Positions 35,575 through 44,984 of a stretch of DNA of 64,000 nt are shown here, piece by piece. Under the pieces are notes generated by a model. It saw nothing but the letters and a program-made list of their open reading frames with translations. It had not been told where the DNA came from and did no database searches. Every line of letters starts with the position of its first letter. The stretch's first letter is position 1. Both the position numbers and the translations under genes were made by a program. This DNA comes from Gracilimonas tropica DSM 19535 (GTDB lineage Bacteria > Bacteroidota > Rhodothermia > Balneolales > Balneolaceae): the NCBI RefSeq assembly GCF_000375425.1, contig NZ_AQXG01000008.1, positions 1 to 64,000 on the forward strand. Direction: 5' to 3'.

Positions 35575-35612
35575 CCGGCAAAGCCATATTCATGTTTTTA
35601 TGGCTTTGCCGG
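35575..35612 (+). promoter_or_regulatory. Strong hairpin between the adaptor gene and P-II copy 2
   Basis: CCGGCAAAGCCATA (35575-35588) and TATGGCTTTGCCGG (35599-35612) form a perfect 14-bp stem with a 10-nt loop; no T-run follows. It parallels the hairpin at 7694-7726 in front of the first P-II gene, which suggests shared control of P-II level. Confidence 0.7.
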
Positions 35613-35636
35613 GGTTAATGCATAACACATAATATT

Positions 35637-35966
35637 ATGAAAGAAATAAAAGCCTTTATAAAACCAAACAGAGTAGAAAATGTAGTTGCAGCACTCCAAG
35701 AAGCAGGACATGAAAGTGTTACGCTTTCCAAAGGAAAAGGTACCGGAGCATACAAACAGAAAGATGCGTCCCCATCGCTGGATTTTCACTTTACGGACAG
35801 TCCAGTCGTAAAATTAGAGCTGGTATGTCAATGCAAAGAATCCGATAACGTTGTTCAACTTATCTGCGCCAATGCCAAAACACCGGAACGCGGTGACGGC
35901 ATCATTTACGTTACAGATATTCAAAAAGCGTTTAGGATTAAAACCTGTGAGCCTTTTGAGGGGTAA
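35637..35966 (+). CDS. P-II family signalling protein linked to metal efflux (copy 2)
   Basis: 109 residues beginning MKEIKAFIK. The P-II ends are recognisable: GDGIIYVTDIQKAFRIKT matches the GDGKIFVxxV...RIRTGE signature. The T-loop (about 33-52) is different from copy 1 and lacks the modified Tyr. Four Cys (64, 66, 77, 104) sit on the C-terminal half, two of them as CQC, so metal binding is possible. It is encoded after the Czc-type pump genes. Role by inference: sensor or modulator of the pump. Confidence 0.8.
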   Translation: MKEIKAFIKPNRVENVVAALQEAGHESVTLSKGKGTGAYKQKDASPSLDFHFTDSPVVKLELVCQCKESDNVVQLICANAKTPERGDGIIYVTDIQKAFRIKTCEPFEG

Positions 35967-36027
35967 GGAACAGGTGATTCTTTGTCACAGTTAAGTTGAA
36001 GATGAAAATAATCCCATATATTCAACC

Positions 36028-36822
36028 ATGAAAAAATCCACATTTAATATTCCACAAATGGACTGCTCAGCCGAAGAGCAAATGATTCGAATGAGGTTGG
36101 AAGAGTTTGAAGATATTAAATCTCTAAACTTTGATATCCCGAATCGTACATTAGAAGTGTATCACGAAAATAGGCTTAATGAGATTGAGAAAGCCCTTGA
36201 CTCCCTGAGTTTGGGTTCTAAATTGAATTCAACAAAAGAGGCTCAAATGTCGCCTTTCGCTTCTGATGAGCAGCAACAAAAGAACATTCTATGGTGGGTT
36301 TTAGGGATCAACTTTCTCTTCTTTATCATTGAAATGACAGCCGGATGGATTATCAATTCTATGGGGCTGATTGCAGACTCACTAGATATGCTGGCAGATT
36401 CATCCGTATATGCGCTCAGCCTTTTTGCTGTTGGAGCAGCGGTAGCAAGAAAAAAGAAAGTAGCAAAAATTAGCGGCTATCTTCAGATGGGTCTGGCATC
36501 ACTGGGATTTCTTGAAGTACTGCGGAGGTTTCTTGGAGTGGGTGAAATGCCCGACTTTCATTGGATGATCATTATTGCTTCAACGGCTCTTGTTGCAAAT
36601 GTTTTTACCTTATGGCTTATCAATAAAGCGAAAAGCAAAGAAGCACACATGCAGGCAAGCACAATTTTTACCTCCAATGATATTATTGTAAATGGTGGTG
36701 TAATTTTGGCCGGAATTCTTGTTTATGCACTGGATAGCAGGTGGCCGGATCTGCTCATCGGAGCTATTGTGTTTAGTTTTGTCATGAGAGGAGCAGTAAG
36801 AATTTTGAAACTCTCGAAATAA
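36028..36822 (+). CDS. HMA domain fused to cation diffusion facilitator
   Basis: The 264-residue protein opens with a variant HMA domain (1-65) whose metal loop is MDCSAEEQ, one Cys plus acidic residues in place of CxxC. A CDF-like six-TM domain follows (about 85-262), with DSLDMLADSSVYALSL in TM2 and SNDIIVNGGVILAG in TM5. The classical HxxxD sites appear as DxxxD and NDxxxN variants, so metal choice may differ from CzcD. There is no C-terminal cytoplasmic domain; the HMA domain may replace it. Confidence 0.85.
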   Translation: MKKSTFNIPQMDCSAEEQMIRMRLEEFEDIKSLNFDIPNRTLEVYHENRLNEIEKALDSLSLGSKLNSTKEAQMSPFASDEQQQKNILWWVLGINFLFFIIEMTAGWIINSMGLIADSLDMLADSSVYALSLFAVGAAVARKKKVAKISGYLQMGLASLGFLEVLRRFLGVGEMPDFHWMIIIASTALVANVFTLWLINKAKSKEAHMQASTIFTSNDIIVNGGVILAGILVYALDSRWPDLLIGAIVFSFVMRGAVRILKLSK

Positions 36823-36936
36823 AAGATTATGAGACTAAATTAACGACAAAAGACGATGAAAAACCATCTTTTATCTTTTCGATCAATTTCGGCGTTCTCA
36901 CGACAGGACTTCTGGAAATGAGCGGAGTATATTAGT

Positions 36937-37916
36937 ATGAATTCGATTAACAGATATCAGTCACTTATTATAGCGCTGGCAGTCATTGCAGGTTTGCTGG
37001 CTGGGCAGGTGGAAACAGTGGCATCGGTTGCCGGATATGTGATCGTCCCTTTTTTAATGCTCATGCTATTTGGGCTATTTCTTAACATCCCGATCAACGA
37101 TCTGCTGAAGAGCTTTTCCAATTTAAAATTCTTTTCAGCAAACCTGGCCATCAATTTTCTCTGGACACCCTTTTTTGCCTGGGTACTGGGCTACCTGTTT
37201 CTTCAGGATCACCTAAGCCTTTGGATAGGTTTTGTCATGTTGATGATAACCCCCCCTGTACGGATTGGTACCTGATTTTTACCGGTATTGCAAAAGGAAA
37301 TACGACGCTTAGTGCCTCTGTGCTTCCTCTGAACCTGATTTTACAGGTGATTTTATTACCCGTGTTTTTACTACTCTTTTTTGGTGCATCCGGTTCGGTG
37401 AACCCGGCATTTCTGTTTGAAAGTATCGGCCTTGTGTTGATCGTACCCTTTGTTGCAGCGCAAGTCACAAAATATCTGCTCCACAGGTTCAAGCAATCCG
37501 TATTTCTTGAAACCAAGCTGCTGCCTTTTTTTTAGCTATCTCAGGTACTATTTCTTGGGTTAGCGATCATGGCTATGTTTGCATCTCAGGGTGATTACCT
37601 TCTTCAAAACATCAAAACTGTTCTTATTCTGCTGATCCCCCTAATGATATTTTTCGCCATAAATTTCCTGGTGAGTCGCTTTACAAGTTATCTGCTCCAT
37701 TTTGATTATGAAGATTCGGTCAGCTTAAACCTTACCACACTTGCAAGAAATTCACCCATTGCATTGGCGATAGCTCTTACAGCTTTTCCCGACAGTCCCC
37801 TGGTAGCACTGGCTTTAATCGTTGGGCCTTTGATAGAATTACCGGTGCTGGCTTTGATATCTCAATTATTACTGAAAATCAGAGATAGCAGAGTTTCGGA
37901 AATCACAAAATCATGA
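36937..37916 (+). pseudogene. ACR3/BASS-family (arsenic resistance type) transporter, broken
   Basis: Three conserved pieces of one ~10-TM transporter are read. Residues to MLMITPPV end in a C7 tract at about 37250, where five C would keep frame into CTDWYLIFTGIAKGNTTLSAS. That second piece runs to LLPFF and an in-frame TAG at 37533-37535, after which the same frame continues LSQVLFLGLAIMAMFAS to the end. One frameshift plus one nonsense codon therefore disrupt it. TPCTDWYLI-type and PIALAIA segments fit the ACR3/bile-acid symporter superfamily. Either a recent pseudogene or partly a sequencing error at the C-run. Confidence 0.8.
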
Positions 37917-37952
37917 AAAATTCTTATTGACAAAAAATAAACCCCAACCAAC

Positions 37953-38831
37953 ATGTCACACGATCATTCACACGAACACGAGCATGGAAACATCAAACTC
38001 GCCTTTTTTCTCAATTTTGGATTCACCATTCTTGAATTTTTTGGAGGTATGTATGTAAACAGTGTGGCCATTATCTCCGATGCCCTGCACGATTTGGGAG
38101 ATAGTCTATCCTTAGGACTCTCCTGGTTTTTGGATCATAAATCTAAAGAAGGAGCAAATTCATCCTTCACCTTTGGTTATACCCGGTTCTCGCTGCTTGG
38201 TGCTTTGATTAACAGCTTGGTACTGATCGCTGGATCTGTCTTTGTGATCAATGAAGCGGTTGCCAGAATTTTATCGCCGGAACATACCGATGCTCAGGGA
38301 ATGCTTCTTTTTGCCATCGTGGGGGTGGCAGTGAATGGGTACGCTGCATGGAAGGTGAGTCATGGCAAAACCCTTAATGAACGAGTTATTTCCTGGCACC
38401 TGTTGGAAGATGTATTGGGTTGGGCCGCCGTTCTTGTAGTGTCTATTGTATTACTTTTCAAAGACATTCATTATTTAGATCCTGCACTGTCTCTCTTTAT
38501 TACTGCCTATGTACTTTGGAATGTGGTAAAACGATTGAAGGAAACCCTACACATTTTCTTACAGGGAACTCCGGATGATATAAGCATTGATGAACTGCGA
38601 GAAAAATTCCTCGAGCAAGATATAGTGGCCGATACCAATCACCTGCACTTATGGTCGCTGGATGGAGAAAAGCATGTGTTTACTGCTCACCTCATTCTTA
38701 AAAATGTAGAAAGCTATTCAGACATTCTGGAAGCCAAAAAGAAAATTCGTGATATTCTTAAACCTTACAACTTCAGCCACAGCACGATTGAAGTGGAGCT
38801 GGATGAGGGAACTTCATCTTTGATTGAGTGA
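37953..38831 (+). CDS. czcD: CzcD-type cation diffusion facilitator
   Basis: The 292-residue protein has an N-terminal His-rich run (SHDHSHEHEHG), six TM helices, the site motifs SDALHDLGDSLSL in TM2 and HLLEDVLGWAAV in TM5, and a C-terminal cytoplasmic domain (about 205-285) with HLHLWSLDGEKHVFTAHLIL. These are the HxxxD Zn sites of CDF antiporters. It would export Zn, Co or Cd to the periplasm for pick-up by the Czc-type pump upstream. It converges on merA, with 19 bp between stops. Confidence 0.93.
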   Translation: MSHDHSHEHEHGNIKLAFFLNFGFTILEFFGGMYVNSVAIISDALHDLGDSLSLGLSWFLDHKSKEGANSSFTFGYTRFSLLGALINSLVLIAGSVFVINEAVARILSPEHTDAQGMLLFAIVGVAVNGYAAWKVSHGKTLNERVISWHLLEDVLGWAAVLVVSIVLLFKDIHYLDPALSLFITAYVLWNVVKRLKETLHIFLQGTPDDISIDELREKFLEQDIVADTNHLHLWSLDGEKHVFTAHLILKNVESYSDILEAKKKIRDILKPYNFSHSTIEVELDEGTSSLIE

Positions 38832-38850
38832 AACGGTTATTGATACTCTT

Positions 38851-40488
38851 TTAAACCGCACAGCAGCTCAATTTCTTCACGTCTTTGTCGAAAGTGAGAG
38901 CCGCAAGTTTAATTCCTTCAGAAAGGGTCAGATAGGGATGAAATTCTGACTTGAGCGACTGAATGGTTACCCCATGCCTCATAGCCAGAGCCAGTTCCAT
39001 CAATAGTTCCGAGCCCTCCGGTGCCAAAATGCGAGCTCCAATCAAGTGGTCATTATCTTTGTTTCGGATTAACTTGATAAAACCACGTGTATCTCTCGCA
39101 GCAATGGATCGGGGTACATTATCCAGCGTAAGTTTAGTTGCTTGATAGTTAAGTCCCGCTTCTTCCGCTTGCTGTTCGTCCATACCCACTCCGGCCACCT
39201 GTGGATCAGTGAAAATAACCCATGGTAAGACTGAAAAATCGGCTTTTCCATGACTATCTCTCATCGCATTTTCAGCAGCGATTTTTCCTTCATAAGCAGC
39301 CGTATATACAAACTGCCGTTCGCCAAGTACATCGCCGGCGGCAAAGATGTTGGATGTATTGGTTCGCATGGTTTCATCCACTGGAATATAGCCGCGACCT
39401 TCGGTGTCAATCCCTGCGGATTCAAGATTCAGGTTCCCTGTATTTCCCTGCCTGCCGGTAGCGACCAATATCTGATCAGCTTCAAGTTTTTTTTCCTCTC
39501 CATTTACCGTAAAACGGATGCTTCTATTTTTATCTGTTTTCGTTACTTCCAGAATGTCTGTATTCGTCAAAATGGTTAATCCTTCCTCTTCCAAATATCC
39601 CGTTAAGGCTGTTGCAAGCTCTTCGGGTTGATCACTTAACACATGTTCTGATCGCTGTAGTACCGTCACTTTGCTTCCCAGTCGACTAAAGAGTTGTGCA
39701 TTTTCAAGAGCAATATATCCGCCACCCAAAATGATGAGATCTTCCGGGAGCTGCTCAAGTTCATAGGCCGATTCATTGGTCAGATATCCCGCTTCTTTGA
39801 GTCCGGGTATTTCAGGAATAAACGGGGAAGCTCCTGTGGCAATTAAAATGTTCTCGGCGGTGTAGGTTGAATTATTTACCTGAACCTGATTTGTTTGAAT
39901 TAACTTTCCGTACCCTTCAATAAGGGTGATGCTTGGATCATCCTTTATCACATTCACATACTTCTCCTGCCGCAGGTCCAGAACCATCTCCCGTTTTTGC
40001 TCAATCACTTTTTTGAAATCACTAATGGTTGCCGTGGTTTCAATCCCTTCAAATCTCGGATGGGAAGCATTGTGAAAGGCTTCTGCTGTTCGGATCAGTG
40101 TTTTGGAAGGCACGCACCCCACATTTACACAGGTTCCACCGGTTGGCAGACCTTTATTGATAATCAGTGCGGTTCCTCCCAATTCACTGGTTCGGATAGC
40201 CGCAGCAAAAGCAGCCGAACCGCCCCCGATAATAATCAACGAGTAACGGTGTTCACCAGACTGCTCTTTTCCGGTTTCGCCAACTACCTGATACTTACCC
40301 GTCTCATTTACGGCTTCAATCACTGAAGCTTTATCAAGGGTGGATTCATCAAATGATACCGTAGCCGTTCCGTTGGGGTAGCTTACATCCGCCTTCTGTA
40401 TTCCGTTTAGTTTGGATAGATTATTTTCAATAGACACGGCGCAATGATCACACGTCATGCCCGCTATGTCCAGTTCCAGTTCTTTCAT
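38851..40488 (-). CDS. merA: Mercuric reductase with N-terminal HMA domain
   Basis: A 545-residue flavoprotein that reduces Hg(II) to Hg(0) with NADPH. The HMA domain (1-70) has GMTCDHC (Cys13, Cys16). The pyridine-nucleotide disulfide core follows, with IIGGGSAA for FAD, the redox pair in GGTCVNVGCVPSK (Cys120, Cys125), an NAD(P) site near LGGGYIAL, and the C-terminal CC (542-543) that delivers Hg. The start ATG at 40488 is used because the HMA domain begins there. It is the last gene of the mer operon, 4 bp after merTP. Confidence 0.96.
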   Translation of the reverse strand: MKELELDIAGMTCDHCAVSIENNLSKLNGIQKADVSYPNGTATVSFDESTLDKASVIEAVNETGKYQVVGETGKEQSGEHRYSLIIIGGGSAAFAAAIRTSELGGTALIINKGLPTGGTCVNVGCVPSKTLIRTAEAFHNASHPRFEGIETTATISDFKKVIEQKREMVLDLRQEKYVNVIKDDPSITLIEGYGKLIQTNQVQVNNSTYTAENILIATGASPFIPEIPGLKEAGYLTNESAYELEQLPEDLIILGGGYIALENAQLFSRLGSKVTVLQRSEHVLSDQPEELATALTGYLEEEGLTILTNTDILEVTKTDKNRSIRFTVNGEEKKLEADQILVATGRQGNTGNLNLESAGIDTEGRGYIPVDETMRTNTSNIFAAGDVLGERQFVYTAAYEGKIAAENAMRDSHGKADFSVLPWVIFTDPQVAGVGMDEQQAEEAGLNYQATKLTLDNVPRSIAARDTRGFIKLIRNKDNDHLIGARILAPEGSELLMELALAMRHGVTIQSLKSEFHPYLTLSEGIKLAALTFDKDVKKLSCCAV

Positions 40489-40492
40489 CCTA

Positions 40493-41119
40493 TTATTCGT
40501 TTTCTTGCTCTTGTTGAAGGTTGGCTGTAAATCCGGTCTTATTGATCGCATCCTGAAGTTCTTTTTCCGTGAGCTTCGTTTTCAAATACGAAATAGTAGC
40601 CGTTCCGCTGTCGTAGGATACCTCGGACTCAACAATTCCATCCAGTTTACCCAACTCATTTTTTACACTGGCTTCACACCCAGCGCAGGTCATGCCCTCC
40701 ACATTAAAGGTTACATGTTCTACATCTTCCTCGGAAACATATTGTACTTGAGTGGGTTGAGCGTCAGAGAAAAACCAATGAGAGTAGTTTGGAAAAGCCA
40801 ACAAAAGTGCCGCCACTACGGTTACGATGCCAAGAAACGATTTAGACTGGGTGAAACGGGCTTCTTCAGGATCACATTCACAGTCGATCTCTTTTGAGGG
40901 CTTCAGTTTTTGGTACCATGCAAACCCAAGTAAAAGAACAGTCAACCCAATTAAATAAGGTCGAAATGGGTCCATGAATGAAAACGTAGAGGCGATACCA
41001 CTTGTGCCTGCCAGAATAGCCAGCACCGGAGTGATGCAGCAAAGGGAGGCGATAAATGCAACTCCGAGTCCCGCACCCAGCCATTTGGTATCAGAATTAT
41101 TTTTCTGTTGCTTGTTCAT
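40493..41119 (-). CDS. merT: Mercuric transporter MerT fused to a MerP/HMA domain
   Basis: The 208-residue MerTP fusion has three TM helices with the CC pair of TM1 (Cys27-Cys28, SLCCITP), a cytoplasmic-side DCECD pair (Cys80, Cys82), and a C-terminal HMA domain with GMTCAGC (Cys145, Cys148). It takes Hg(II) across the inner membrane and passes it to MerA. Its start overlaps the regulator stop by 4 bp (41116-41119), so the two are translationally coupled. Confidence 0.95.
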   Translation of the reverse strand: MNKQQKNNSDTKWLGAGLGVAFIASLCCITPVLAILAGTSGIASTFSFMDPFRPYLIGLTVLLLGFAWYQKLKPSKEIDCECDPEEARFTQSKSFLGIVTVVAALLLAFPNYSHWFFSDAQPTQVQYVSEEDVEHVTFNVEGMTCAGCEASVKNELGKLDGIVESEVSYDSGTATISYLKTKLTEKELQDAINKTGFTANLQQEQENE

Positions 41120-41496
41120 GCGGCTAATACCTCCATAATGGTATTGTTTTCAATTTGGTTGAAAAGTGGTTTCAAAAGATCGTCATAAGGTTTTTGCAGG
41201 GAATAGAAAATGAGCTTTCCCTCTCTTCTTGAATCTAAAAGTCCGGCGTCTTTCAATTTTCGCAGGTGTTGTGATACCGCCGGTACGGTCATATCTAAAA
41301 TATCGCTCAAATCGCACGGGCATAAATCTTTCTCCGTGCTCAACAAGAACAGGATTTTCAGGCGTACATCATTTCCGGCCAGTTTCAATATGTCGGATAG
41401 TTTTAAGATGGATGATTCTACCGCATGGATAGAATCAATGCAGCGGTTGATCTGGTTCAGATCGGCTACATCTCGAATACAGGATTGTTTGCTCAT
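41116..41496 (-). CDS. ArsR-family regulator of the mer operon
   Basis: This 126-residue winged-helix protein has recognition region LCPCDLSDILDMTVPAVSQHLRKLKDAGLL with Cys59-x-Cys61, the ArsR/CadC-type metal box, plus Cys6 and Cys19 in the N-terminal arm. It takes the place of the usual MerR activator, as in several non-proteobacterial mer operons. Two imperfect palindromes at 41507-41562 overlap its own promoter, so it probably represses the operon until Hg(II) binds (inference). Confidence 0.9.
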   Translation of the reverse strand: MSKQSCIRDVADLNQINRCIDSIHAVESSILKLSDILKLAGNDVRLKILFLLSTEKDLCPCDLSDILDMTVPAVSQHLRKLKDAGLLDSRREGKLIFYSLQKPYDDLLKPLFNQIENNTIMEVLAA

Positions 41497-41506
41497 AGGA
41501 ATTATT

Positions 41507-41562
41507 ATTTAAGTGATTGCTTAAATATATAGTCAATGAAACGTTTAAGCAAATGATTAAAT
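41507..41562 (-). promoter_or_regulatory. mer promoter with two ArsR-type operators
   Basis: Two related A/T-rich imperfect palindromes lie 36 bp apart: 41507-41526 (read on the minus strand, TTTAAGCAATCACTTAAA core) and 41543-41562 (TTTAAGCAAATGATTAAA core). A -7 like box TATATTTA (41522-41529) and a TTTG box (41550-41553) on the minus strand, 20 bp apart, fall inside the two palindromes. A dimer on each would block the promoter. The boxes are matched by eye to the Bacteroidota TAnnTTTG consensus. Confidence 0.6.
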
Positions 41563-41768
41563 GAGGAAGTAAGTTAGGTACATACCCGTGTCTAAGGGCG
41601 GTTACTTATAAAAAAATTCGGAATTATTGAGTGAGATTATAGTATCCAAAGGCGTGATCATATATTGAATAAAGGAAACGTTGTTTATAGCCATCATTGG
41701 CAGGAAGAAATTACATTGTCTTTGAGCACTGATTTTGTTAGCCTAAGCGCCAACCAAATTGTTTATCT

Positions 41769-44700
41769 ATGACCATTCAGGAATACGTTGATCAGTTAAA
41801 TCTAAGATATAAATCAGGCATTTCGAGGGAACACAGTTATCGGGGCGATTTGCAAACGTTGCTTGGGGAGCTGTTGCCGGATCTGCTTATAACCAATGAA
41901 CCCTCACGAACAGATGTTGGAGCCCCCGATTATATCCTCACTAAAGGCAAAATTCCCGTTGGATACATTGAAGCCAAAGATATAGGCGATCCGGATCTTG
42001 AGGGTATGAAGAGGAATAAGGAGCAGTTTGAACGCTATAAAACCGGTCTTCCGAATCTGATCTTTACTGATTATCTCAATTTCCGTGTATATCGGGATGG
42101 AGAATTCCTGACATCCGTTGCTATTGCTGAAATCAAAGACGGTAGCATCGTTGGGTTGACTGAGAACTACAACGAGTTTGAAAACATCATCAAAGATTTT
42201 GGGACACATGTGGGGCAAACCATCCGCAGTGCCAATAAGCTGTCGAAGATGATGGCCGGTAAAGCCCGAATCCTCGCTGATGTTATTGAAAAAGCCCTGA
42301 ATGCCGATGAACAAAAGCAGAAAAACAAAGTAAACGAGACGGCTAATAATACCCTGCGGGAACAACTTGCTGCATTTCAGAATGTGCTAATTCATGATAT
42401 CAGCGCTAAGGAATTTGCAGATATCTATGCACAGACCATTGCTTACGGTATGTTTGCTGCTCGATTACACGATTCGACTTTAGATACCTTTGATCGACAT
42501 GAGGCAGCTGCGCTTATTCCAAAAACCAATCCTTTTCTTCGTAAGCTTTTCCAATACATAGCCGGTTATGACTTGGATGATCGTATCACATGGGTGGTAG
42601 ATGGATTAGCTGATATTTTCAGAGCTACCGATGTTGATGGCCTTCTCAAGAATTTTGGCAAAGCTACTCAGCAGCAAGATCCCATCATACATTTTTATGA
42701 AACATTCCTGGCTGAATACGATCCCAAGCTTCGGAAAAGTCGCGGAGTTTGGTACACACCTGAGCCAGTGGTGAACTTCATTGTACGAGCGGTTGATGAT
42801 ATTCTGAAAGACGATTTTGGCCTCAAAGAAGGTTTGGCTGACACCTCCAAAACAAAAGTGAAGGTAAAAGTCCCCACTCACGACAAGCGTCACAAGGGTG
42901 GCATGGTTGAAGAAGAACGAGAAGTCCATAAAGTACAGATTTTAGACCCGGCTGCTGGGACTGGAACATTCCTCGCTGAAGTGATCAAACAAATTCATTC
43001 CAAGTTTGAAGGACAGCAAGGCATTTGGGCCACCTACGTGGAAGAACACCTGATCCCCCGCCTGAATGGATTTGAGATATTAATGGCCAGTTATGCAATG
43101 GCACACCTGAAACTGGATCTGCTGCTACGTGAAACTGGTGTCGAGCCAAGTGGTAGTGAACGGTTTAGAGTATATCTCACCAACTCCCTGGAAGAACACC
43201 ACCCCGACACCGGTACTCTTTTTGCCGGGTGGCTAAGTGAAGAAGCCAATGAAGCCAACCATATCAAACGCGATACTCCGGTGATGGTGGTTTTAGGGAA
43301 CCCCCCATATAGTGGTGAAAGCGCTAACAAAGGTAAGTGGATTATGAAACTAATGGAGGACTACAAAAAAGAACCGGGTGGTAAGGTGAAATTGAAAGAG
43401 CGAAACCCCAAATGGATTAACGATGATTATGTGAAATTTATTAGATATGGTCAGCATTTTATTGAAAAAAACGGGGAAGGAATTTTAGCGTTTATCAATC
43501 CTCATGGGTTTTTAAACAACCCTACTTTCAGAGGAATGAGATGGAATTTACTTAAGACCTATTCTAAAATTTATACGATTGATTTACATGGCAACTCAAA
43601 TAGAAAAGAAAAGACACCTGAAGGTGGGAAAGATGAAAATGTATTCGATATTCAGCAAGGGGTGTCTATTAATATTTTTATCAAAGAAAAAGATTATTCT
43701 GAAGAGTTGGCAAAAGTATTTCATAAGGATGTCTATGGATTAAGGGAGAGCAAATATGGCTTTTTAAATGATAATGATATTTCAAGTATTGATTTTGAAG
43801 AGCTTAAAAATGTAAAACCAAATTACTTTTTTTCACTAAGTAATTATGAACTTCAGAAAGATTTCCACTCAGGAATTAAATTAACAGAATTAATGCCAAC
43901 AAGTACAGTTGGAGTGGTTACATCAAGAGATGATTTTGTAATAGATTTCAACAAGAAAAAACTTATAAAAAGAATTGAAGACTTTGAAAATCTTGATTCA
44001 GATTTACTTATAAAGAAATATGGTATTAATGAGAATAAGAGTTGGACAGTTAAGGAGGCAAAAAGTGATATCGGTAATGTGTCAAATGATTTGGTGCAGA
44101 AAATAAGTTATAGACCTTTTGACGAAAGGTTTATTTATTACGATGATGCTTTGATTGAACGAAGCAGAAGAGAGGTAATGCAAAACTTTCTTAAGTATGA
44201 AAATATTGGATTGATTACAGGAAGAAGTAATAAATCCCCAACATGTGACCACTTTTATATTTCTCAGAATCTTTCAGAGGCAAAATGTGGTGAAAGAACA
44301 ACCCAGTCGGCTATATTTCCTTTATATCTCTACCCCGAAGAATCCACCCAACAAACCCTCGATGGCAAACCGGATCGTACACCTAACTTAAATAAAAAGA
44401 TTTTAGGTGAAATAGCGAAAAAGCTTGGACTAAAATTCACTCCGGAAAAAGAGGAAACAGAAGGCACATTTGCTCCTATTGATCTACTCGATTACATCTA
44501 CGCAGTACTGCATTCCCCAAGCTACCGGGAGAAATACAAAGAGTTTCTGAAAATCGACTTTCCAAGAGTGCCTTACCCCGAAGACCCCGAGCTTTTTTGG
44601 CAACTCGTAGAACTTGGTGGAGAGCTGCGCCAAATTCACTTACTGGAGCATCCGGTTGTAGAAAAATTTATAACCACCTATCCCGTTGCAGGAAGCAATG

Positions 44701-44984
44701 TAATTTCCAACCGGCTTACAAAAACAGATCCGGGATTTATTCCGGAAGACGATGATGAAACTATAGGCAAGGTCTGGATTAATGATGAGCAGTACTTCGG
44801 TAAGGTTCCCAAAAAAGCCTGGGAGTTCTACATCGGCGGCTACCAACCTGCTGAAAAGTGGCTCAAAGACCGTCGGGACCGTAAATTATCTATTGATGAA
44901 ATTCGTCATTATCAAAAAATCATCGTCGCCCTTATGGAGACAGATCGGTTGATGCAGGAGATTGATGAAGTGTTGGACGTTTAA
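41769..44984 (+). CDS. Single-chain restriction-modification enzyme (type IIG/ISP-like)
   Basis: The 1071-residue enzyme combines a PD-(D/E)xK nuclease (Asp54, Glu68-Ala-Lys70 in GYIEAKD), a helical connector, an N6-adenine methyltransferase (motif I DPAAGTGTF near 393, motif IV NPPY near 511) and a C-terminal target-recognition part (about 630-1060). No helicase motifs are seen, so it is closer to type IIG than to full type ISP enzymes. The stretch 43400-44330, coding for the recognition domain, is clearly more AT-rich than both flanks, as if that domain had been exchanged. It may protect the island or stabilise it. Confidence 0.85.
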   Translation: MTIQEYVDQLNLRYKSGISREHSYRGDLQTLLGELLPDLLITNEPSRTDVGAPDYILTKGKIPVGYIEAKDIGDPDLEGMKRNKEQFERYKTGLPNLIFTDYLNFRVYRDGEFLTSVAIAEIKDGSIVGLTENYNEFENIIKDFGTHVGQTIRSANKLSKMMAGKARILADVIEKALNADEQKQKNKVNETANNTLREQLAAFQNVLIHDISAKEFADIYAQTIAYGMFAARLHDSTLDTFDRHEAAALIPKTNPFLRKLFQYIAGYDLDDRITWVVDGLADIFRATDVDGLLKNFGKATQQQDPIIHFYETFLAEYDPKLRKSRGVWYTPEPVVNFIVRAVDDILKDDFGLKEGLADTSKTKVKVKVPTHDKRHKGGMVEEEREVHKVQILDPAAGTGTFLAEVIKQIHSKFEGQQGIWATYVEEHLIPRLNGFEILMASYAMAHLKLDLLLRETGVEPSGSERFRVYLTNSLEEHHPDTGTLFAGWLSEEANEANHIKRDTPVMVVLGNPPYSGESANKGKWIMKLMEDYKKEPGGKVKLKERNPKWINDDYVKFIRYGQHFIEKNGEGILAFINPHGFLNNPTFRGMRWNLLKTYSKIYTIDLHGNSNRKEKTPEGGKDENVFDIQQGVSINIFIKEKDYSEELAKVFHKDVYGLRESKYGFLNDNDISSIDFEELKNVKPNYFFSLSNYELQKDFHSGIKLTELMPTSTVGVVTSRDDFVIDFNKKKLIKRIEDFENLDSDLLIKKYGINENKSWTVKEAKSDIGNVSNDLVQKISYRPFDERFIYYDDALIERSRREVMQNFLKYENIGLITGRSNKSPTCDHFYISQNLSEAKCGERTTQSAIFPLYLYPEESTQQTLDGKPDRTPNLNKKILGEIAKKLGLKFTPEKEETEGTFAPIDLLDYIYAVLHSPSYREKYKEFLKIDFPRVPYPEDPELFWQLVELGGELRQIHLLEHPVVEKFITTYPVAGSNVISNRLTKTDPGFIPEDDDETIGKVWINDEQYFGKVPKKAWEFYIGGYQPAEKWLKDRRDRKLSIDEIRHYQKIIVALMETDRLMQEIDEVLDV

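Noticed and set aside
36823-36936. Frame ending FSINFGVLTTGLLEMSGVY between the HMA-CDF and ACR3-type genes
   Set aside because: It reads like the C-terminus of a membrane protein but lacks a start codon and a recognised family; possibly a deletion remnant.
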